A stretch of DNA of 64,000 nt from Streptomyces sp. NBC_00820. Lineage in GTDB: Bacteria > Actinomycetota > Actinomycetes > Streptomycetales > Streptomycetaceae. The position numbers and the translations under genes are program-made. Shown here piece after piece: positions 60,061 through 64,000 of this stretch. The notes below the pieces were generated by a model. The model saw only the letters and a program-made list of their open reading frames with translations. It did not search any database and was not told the origin of the DNA. Position 1 is the stretch's first letter; every line of letters begins with the position of its first letter. The stretch is taken from positions 2,369,001 to 2,433,000 of the forward strand of contig NZ_CP108882.1 in assembly GCF_036347055.1 (NCBI RefSeq), written 5' to 3'.

Positions 60061-61632
60061 ATGTCTCGCCATCGCGCCAGCGCCTCCCCCGTCTTCGTCC
60101 CCCGCAAGGCCTCCCGTTCCCAGCAGCGGGCCGCCCGCGCCGACTTCGCCGCAGCCCGCCGCCAGGCCCGCGTGGCCGGCGCGCCCGCGAAGCGACGCGC
60201 CGAGGACTCACTCGACCCGGAACTCGTGCCGACCTACCCGCCGACCGGACGCCCCGGTGCGGCCTCGGCCCGCGGGGGCAAGCTGGGGTTGCCCCCGCAC
60301 CGGATGACCACCGCGACCGTCAGCGGCGCCTACCCGTTCCTCGCGGAGGGCGGGCTCGGCCCGGCGGGCATCTTCATCGGCCGTGACGTCCACGCGGAGG
60401 CCGCGTTCTGCTACGACCCGTTCTCCCTCTACAGCAGTGGCCGGATCGAGGGCTTTACCAATCCCAACGCTGTGCTCGCCGGGATCATCGGCATGGGAAA
60501 GTCGGCGCTCGCGAAGTCGATCGCCACCCGGGCGATCGCCCACGGCTACCGGATCTACGTGCCGTGTGACCCGAAGGGTGAGTGGACGGCCGTCGCGCAG
60601 GCGCTCGGCGGTTACAGCATCGCGCTGGGACCGGGCCTCCCGGGCCGGCTGAACCCGCTGGACGCTCCGGCCCGCCCCGCCTCGGTGAGCGAGGCCGACT
60701 GGTCCACCGAGGTCCGCAAGCGCCGCCTGCTGCTCCTGGCCGGCCTCGCGCGCACCGTGCTCAAGCGCGATCTGCTGCCCATGGAGCACACAGCCCTTGA
60801 TCTCGCGCTCGACCTGGTCGTCGCCGAGGCCGACGCCTTCGGCACGGTGCCCCTGCTCGGCCAGATCGCGCACGTCCTCGGTTCGCCCCAGCGTCTCGAT
60901 CAGGCTCTCGGCGACCGGAGCGGGCACATGGGCGCCGCCGCTCAGGACCTCGCGCACGCCCTGCGGCGTCTCGTGCACGGTGACCTGAGTGGCATGTTCG
61001 ATGCTCCCTCGACGGTCGCCTTCGACCCGAGGACGCCCATGCTGTCCATCGACCTGTCCCGCCTCGGCGGCTCCGGCGACGACACCGCTCTCGTCCTGGC
61101 GATGACCTGCGCGAGCGCGTGGATGGAGTCCGCGCTCGCCGACCCCGATGGCGGCCGACGCTGGGTCATCTACGACGAGGCGTGGCGCGTGATGCGGCAC
61201 GTCGGTCTCCTGGAGCGGATGCAGAGTCAGTGGAAGCTCTCCCGTGGCCTTGGCATCGCCAACCTGATGATCATTCACCGGCTCAGTGATCTGCTCAGCG
61301 CCGGTGATGCCGGCTCGCGCGGCCGGGTGCTGGCCGAGGGCCTTCTCGCCGACTGCTCCACCCGCATCATCTACCGCCAGGAGCCGGACCAGCTCGCCGC
61401 CGCAGCCTCGCTGCTGGGCCTTACCGGCGTCGAAACTCAGGCCGTGTCCGCCCTGACCAAGGGCCGTGGTCTGTGGAAAGTCGCAGGCCGAAGCTTCATC
61501 ACGCAACACATCCTCCACCCCGCCGAACGTGAACTCTTCGACACCGACGCCCGCATGTCGGCCAAAAGCGCCGAGTTCACGAAAACTGAAGTGCCTTTGC
61601 TGCCTCTCCGGCTCCGTGAGGTGCAGCGATGA
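60061..61632 (+). CDS. VirB4/TraC-like conjugation ATPase
   Basis: A 523-residue ATPase. A basic N-terminal tail (about 45 residues, Arg/Ala-rich) precedes the P-loop GIIGMGKS at 141-148. Walker B is WVIYDEAWRVM (Asp372, Glu373). VirB4-type blocks include FSLYSSGRIEGFTNPNAVLA, IYVPCDPKGEWTAVAQALGG, MIIHRLSDLLSAGDAGSRGR and DCSTRIIYRQEPDQL. It would power substrate transfer or pilus assembly. ATG at 60061. Its stop overlaps the next small frame as ATGA. Confidence 0.92.
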   Translation: MSRHRASASPVFVPRKASRSQQRAARADFAAARRQARVAGAPAKRRAEDSLDPELVPTYPPTGRPGAASARGGKLGLPPHRMTTATVSGAYPFLAEGGLGPAGIFIGRDVHAEAAFCYDPFSLYSSGRIEGFTNPNAVLAGIIGMGKSALAKSIATRAIAHGYRIYVPCDPKGEWTAVAQALGGYSIALGPGLPGRLNPLDAPARPASVSEADWSTEVRKRRLLLLAGLARTVLKRDLLPMEHTALDLALDLVVAEADAFGTVPLLGQIAHVLGSPQRLDQALGDRSGHMGAAAQDLAHALRRLVHGDLSGMFDAPSTVAFDPRTPMLSIDLSRLGGSGDDTALVLAMTCASAWMESALADPDGGRRWVIYDEAWRVMRHVGLLERMQSQWKLSRGLGIANLMIIHRLSDLLSAGDAGSRGRVLAEGLLADCSTRIIYRQEPDQLAAAASLLGLTGVETQAVSALTKGRGLWKVAGRSFITQHILHPAERELFDTDARMSAKSAEFTKTEVPLLPLRLREVQR

Positions 61633-61832
61633 GTGCAGGTGAGGTCCCGAGTTCCCGTGAGCTACCACTCGGAGTCGGTATCGGGGTCGGCCTTCGCGAG
61701 GGCCAGGGTCTAGCGCATGGCTGCGTCGATTCCTCAAACTCACGCATCGAGGGCGGACATCCCATGCCACCTGGCCTGCAGCCCACTCCCACTACCCCAC
61801 CCCTGAACGAACTCAGCGGCCTACAGACATGA
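61629..61832 (+). CDS. Possible small coupled protein (67 aa)
   Basis: A 67-residue frame beginning MSAGEVPSSRELPLGVGIGV, with ATGA overlaps at both ends (with the ATPase stop and the next start). That arrangement suggests it is translated in series. The sequence is Gly/Pro-rich without a recognisable domain, so it may be only a coupling leader. Confidence 0.4.
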   Translation: MSAGEVPSSRELPLGVGIGVGLREGQGLAHGCVDSSNSRIEGGHPMPPGLQPTPTTPPLNELSGLQT

Positions 61833-62545
61833 CGGAACCAGCACGCATGCCCACCTCCCCCGACTCCAATCCTGCAGCGCGCAGCCAACCACCTTTCGCC
61901 GACGACCCCATGCCGTGGCAGGCACGCGTCGAGGCGCTGGCCTCTGCCGCCGAGGCAATCAGGCAGGCATCTGATGCCTGGGATGCGATCTCGGACTCCT
62001 TCTGCGACCACGACGGCTGGCCCATCGACGAGCAGGGCTACGAGGACGGCAAGGTCGCCCGCGACGCCGCCGCGTGGGGGCACGTCGAGGTGTTCCTCGC
62101 GCACGGCCCCGAGGTCCTGGCCGGGATCCGGGGGGCCACCGAAGGCACCGATTACGTCGAAGGGCCGATCAGCGAAGACCTGCGCCGGCTGCGGGGAATC
62201 GACACCGTCCTCGAACGAGCAGGTCAGATCCGCCACGAGTGGGATCAGGTCCTGGCCCTCATGGAGGGTTCACAGCCCGGATCCCGCGAGCTCTACGCGA
62301 GTCAGGCGTACGAGATCCGAAACGCCGAAGGATGGCACTACGCCGACGAGTTGTCCTACCAAGGCCCGGCGCTCGCTCGCGCAGCTGGTTACTTGGCGGA
62401 CCGGATCGACGGCGTTCAGCCCGCCTCAGCCGATCGTGTCCACGCAGCCCTCGCCCGATCGGTCTCCCTCAACCGCGGAAAACCGTCGGCCGCGCCCCCG
62501 CCGCCGACCGTGTCGAACGCGTCAGGTCCGCGACGTTCCCGCTGA
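61829..62545 (+). CDS. Hypothetical protein (238 aa)
   Basis: A 238-residue soluble protein, largely helical and acidic (WQARVEALASAAEAIRQASD, AWDAISDSFCDHDGWPIDEQ, GYEDGKVARDAAAWGHVEVF). It ends in a Pro/Arg tail. No domain is recognised. ATG at 61829 overlaps the preceding stop as ATGA. It is part of the plus-strand transfer module. Confidence 0.7.
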   Translation: MTEPARMPTSPDSNPAARSQPPFADDPMPWQARVEALASAAEAIRQASDAWDAISDSFCDHDGWPIDEQGYEDGKVARDAAAWGHVEVFLAHGPEVLAGIRGATEGTDYVEGPISEDLRRLRGIDTVLERAGQIRHEWDQVLALMEGSQPGSRELYASQAYEIRNAEGWHYADELSYQGPALARAAGYLADRIDGVQPASADRVHAALARSVSLNRGKPSAAPPPPTVSNASGPRRSR

Positions 62546-62621
62546 CGCCCTTAGCACCGAACTCCGGCGAGGCCAAAGGGCTCCATCCGCGGATCCTCAT
62601 CGAACACCACCATCCCCAACA

Positions 62622-62659
62622 GCCCCGCGGCTTCGGCTTTCGCCGGTAAGCGGCGGGGC
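62622..62659. terminator. Stem-loop within the transfer module
   Basis: Arms GCCCCGCGGCTT (62622-62633) and AAGCGGCGGGGC (62648-62659), one mismatch, 14-base loop. It lies 18 bases before the next start, so it may be an attenuator or mRNA stabiliser rather than a full terminator. Confidence 0.45.
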
Positions 62660-62677
62660 ACTCCGCACGGAGAGCAC

Positions 62678-63307
62678 ATGCAACCCGATCAGCGCCTGGC
62701 CGTCCTCCAGCGCGAGGACCCACACGCCACCGCGCGCAGCAACGAAGCTGTTGCCCAACAGGCAGTTACTGACACGCCGGAGCGGGAGCACGGGTACGCC
62801 CACCTTCTCGCGCCGCTTCGGCAGCGCGGTCTGGAGTGCACGGTCGAGTACGGCCTCAGCGACTACATCGTCCGCGCCGAACTTCCCGACGGCAGCACGG
62901 TGATCGTCTCCCCGCCCCAGGAGCCTCCCACCGACCATCCTCCTGGATACCCCGAGAGCTGGTTGGTGACCCACGGACATCCTGACGACCCCGCGGTCCA
63001 CGAAGTGATCTACGACTCAGAGTTCGGCGGCCCTGACGCCCGGCACGGGGGCAGCATCACGCACCTGCTCACCGCCATCAACGCACGTCTGGATCAGCAA
63101 GGTGGGCCTCCTCGATCGGACCCCCTGGGTGATGACGTGGCCGAGCGCCGCAGCGACCCCGGCGGGGTCCAGTCGCAACGAGTCGGGGCCGCTCGCACTG
63201 TTTCGCCAGCCATACGGCGCGCAGCCCCGGCGGCACGGCCAGAACCCCCAGTGGCACGCCCGGCCGTGCTTTCCCTCCCCCGCCCCTCGTCCGTACCCGG
63301 TCGCTGA
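62678..63307 (+). CDS. Hypothetical DUF317-like protein
   Basis: A 209-residue protein. The central part (YAHLLAPLRQRGLECTVEYG, YIVRAELPDGSTVIVSPPQE, WLVTHGHPDDPAVHEVIYDS) resembles the short alpha/beta repeat proteins (DUF317 type) of Streptomyces conjugative elements. The C-terminal 70 residues are Pro/Arg-rich. ATG at 62678 follows GGAGAGC. Assignment to DUF317 is tentative. Confidence 0.65.
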   Translation: MQPDQRLAVLQREDPHATARSNEAVAQQAVTDTPEREHGYAHLLAPLRQRGLECTVEYGLSDYIVRAELPDGSTVIVSPPQEPPTDHPPGYPESWLVTHGHPDDPAVHEVIYDSEFGGPDARHGGSITHLLTAINARLDQQGGPPRSDPLGDDVAERRSDPGGVQSQRVGAARTVSPAIRRAAPAARPEPPVARPAVLSLPRPSSVPGR

Positions 63308-63329
63308 CCACCCCACCTGGGAGCCAGCC

Positions 63330-64000
63330 ATGTCCCACAGCAGAACCGTCCGCACGCTCACCGCACTTCTCGCCGTTCCCGTACCGGATGGATCCGCCGT
63401 GCCCGCTTCCGATCACGACTCACTCCCCGACGTCGCCATCGGCCACCACCCCGACTTCGGCATCGTCGCCGCCAACCCCAAACAACTGGTCGCTAGCGCC
63501 TGGATGTTGACCAGGCTCGACTTTCAACCGGTACCAGGTCATCCGACGCTGTACGCGCTGAGCGACCAGCACCGTGACGGGCCGGCCCGCGCTGTGCGGG
63601 CTGCCGCCCTGCTGCGCCGGATCAACTACCAGGTAGACGTCGACGTCGCTCTCGATCCGTCGCCACCCCCCGCCCCGGATCGGCCTCACCGCCCACGCCC
63701 GGGAAGGGCCCCGGATGTCGCGTTCGCTGAGCACCCGCATCTCGGTGTGGTCGCGGCCACCGACGAATACTCCTCCGCTATCGGATCGCTCATCCTGGAG
63801 GAGCACGGCTGGCGGCACAACTCGAGCCTGGACATCTACACCCTGCCCATCACGATCGACCGCGACAACGCACTCGGCAAGGTCGCGGCGGCCACGGTGT
63901 CGATGCACCGGTCCGATCTCCAGGTGGCCGTCCAGCCCCGGCTCGCTCAGGACGTCGCCACGCGCCACACCGCACGTCCCGAGCACCGGCACAGCGTCAC
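63330..64000 (+). CDS. Protein with tandem internal domain duplication (3' end outside window)
   Basis: The frame opens at ATG 63330 (MSHSRTVRTLTALLAVPVPD), is preceded by GGGAGCC, and has no stop before the window ends. At least 223 residues are present. Two diverged repeats of about 75 residues are visible: one from PDVAIGHHPDFGIVAANP to QVDVDVAL, the other from PDVAFAEHPHLGVVAATD to QVAVQPRL. Both share DVA...HP..G.VAA at the start and a Q-V-x-V end. A Pro/Arg linker separates them. No known family is recognised; it may belong to the short alpha/beta proteins seen in the preceding gene. Confidence 0.7.
   Translation, partial: MSHSRTVRTLTALLAVPVPDGSAVPASDHDSLPDVAIGHHPDFGIVAANPKQLVASAWMLTRLDFQPVPGHPTLYALSDQHRDGPARAVRAAALLRRINYQVDVDVALDPSPPPAPDRPHRPRPGRAPDVAFAEHPHLGVVAATDEYSSAIGSLILEEHGWRHNSSLDIYTLPITIDRDNALGKVAAATVSMHRSDLQVAVQPRLAQDVATRHTARPEHRHSV

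Overview
This is a high-GC actinobacterial chromosome segment, almost certainly Streptomyces. The support is very high third-position GC, frequent GTG starts, and the gene order pepA, lpdA, E2, gntR, aceE, then lipB, lipA, then glnA. The 60-to-110-base GC-rich intergenic repeats are also typical of the genus. No rRNA, tRNA or CRISPR array was found.

Positions 1 to about 42,350 are core chromosome. The first 11.5 kb holds three genes of cobalamin nucleotide-loop assembly (cobU fused to a PhnP-like domain, cobT, cobS). They are spaced among a lipoprotein HtrA-type protease, two methyltransferases, an MprF-type aminoacyl-lipid synthase and two membrane proteins. From 11.6 to 17.8 kb lies a collinear minus-strand set of four genes. 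It encodes an Agd3-like (CE18) exopolysaccharide deacetylase, a PelF-like GT4 glycosyltransferase, a large membrane protein and a spherulin-4/GH135-type hydrolase. The last three are translationally coupled. This set parallels the fungal galactosaminogalactan cluster and the bacterial Pel machinery, and it is the most interesting system in the window.

From 18 to 28 kb comes central metabolism: leucyl aminopeptidase and the E3, E2 and E1 of the pyruvate dehydrogenase complex. A GntR regulator and a perfect 17-base palindrome lie upstream of aceE. The lipoate genes lipB and lipA at 36.9 to 38.8 kb supply the cofactor of that complex. In between are a WYL regulator, a peptidoglycan amidase, a CvpA-type membrane protease and an FAD oxidoreductase. 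Next come small conserved proteins and glnA, which has a textbook GlnR double box and a strong terminator. Two related foldback (MITE-like) elements sit at 15.5 and 29.0 kb.

From about 42.35 kb to the right end the DNA looks like a genomic island. The left half (42.4 to 53.7 kb) is a patchwork: hypothetical proteins, two predicted PD-(D/E)XK nucleases, two decayed IS5-type transposase copies in opposite orientation around a lysR/oxidoreductase pair, and a DNA methyltransferase convergent with one of the nucleases. A 38-base exact direct repeat brackets this patchwork. The right half (54.3 to 64 kb) is a single plus-strand conjugation (type IV secretion-like) module. It encodes a two-domain wall hydrolase, a small pilin-like membrane protein, VirB8-like and VirB6/TrbL-like proteins, an SCO6880-type protein, a VirB4-like ATPase and short accessory proteins. 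The last gene runs off the window and carries an internal domain duplication. No relaxase, coupling protein or integrase is visible, so the element probably continues to the right.
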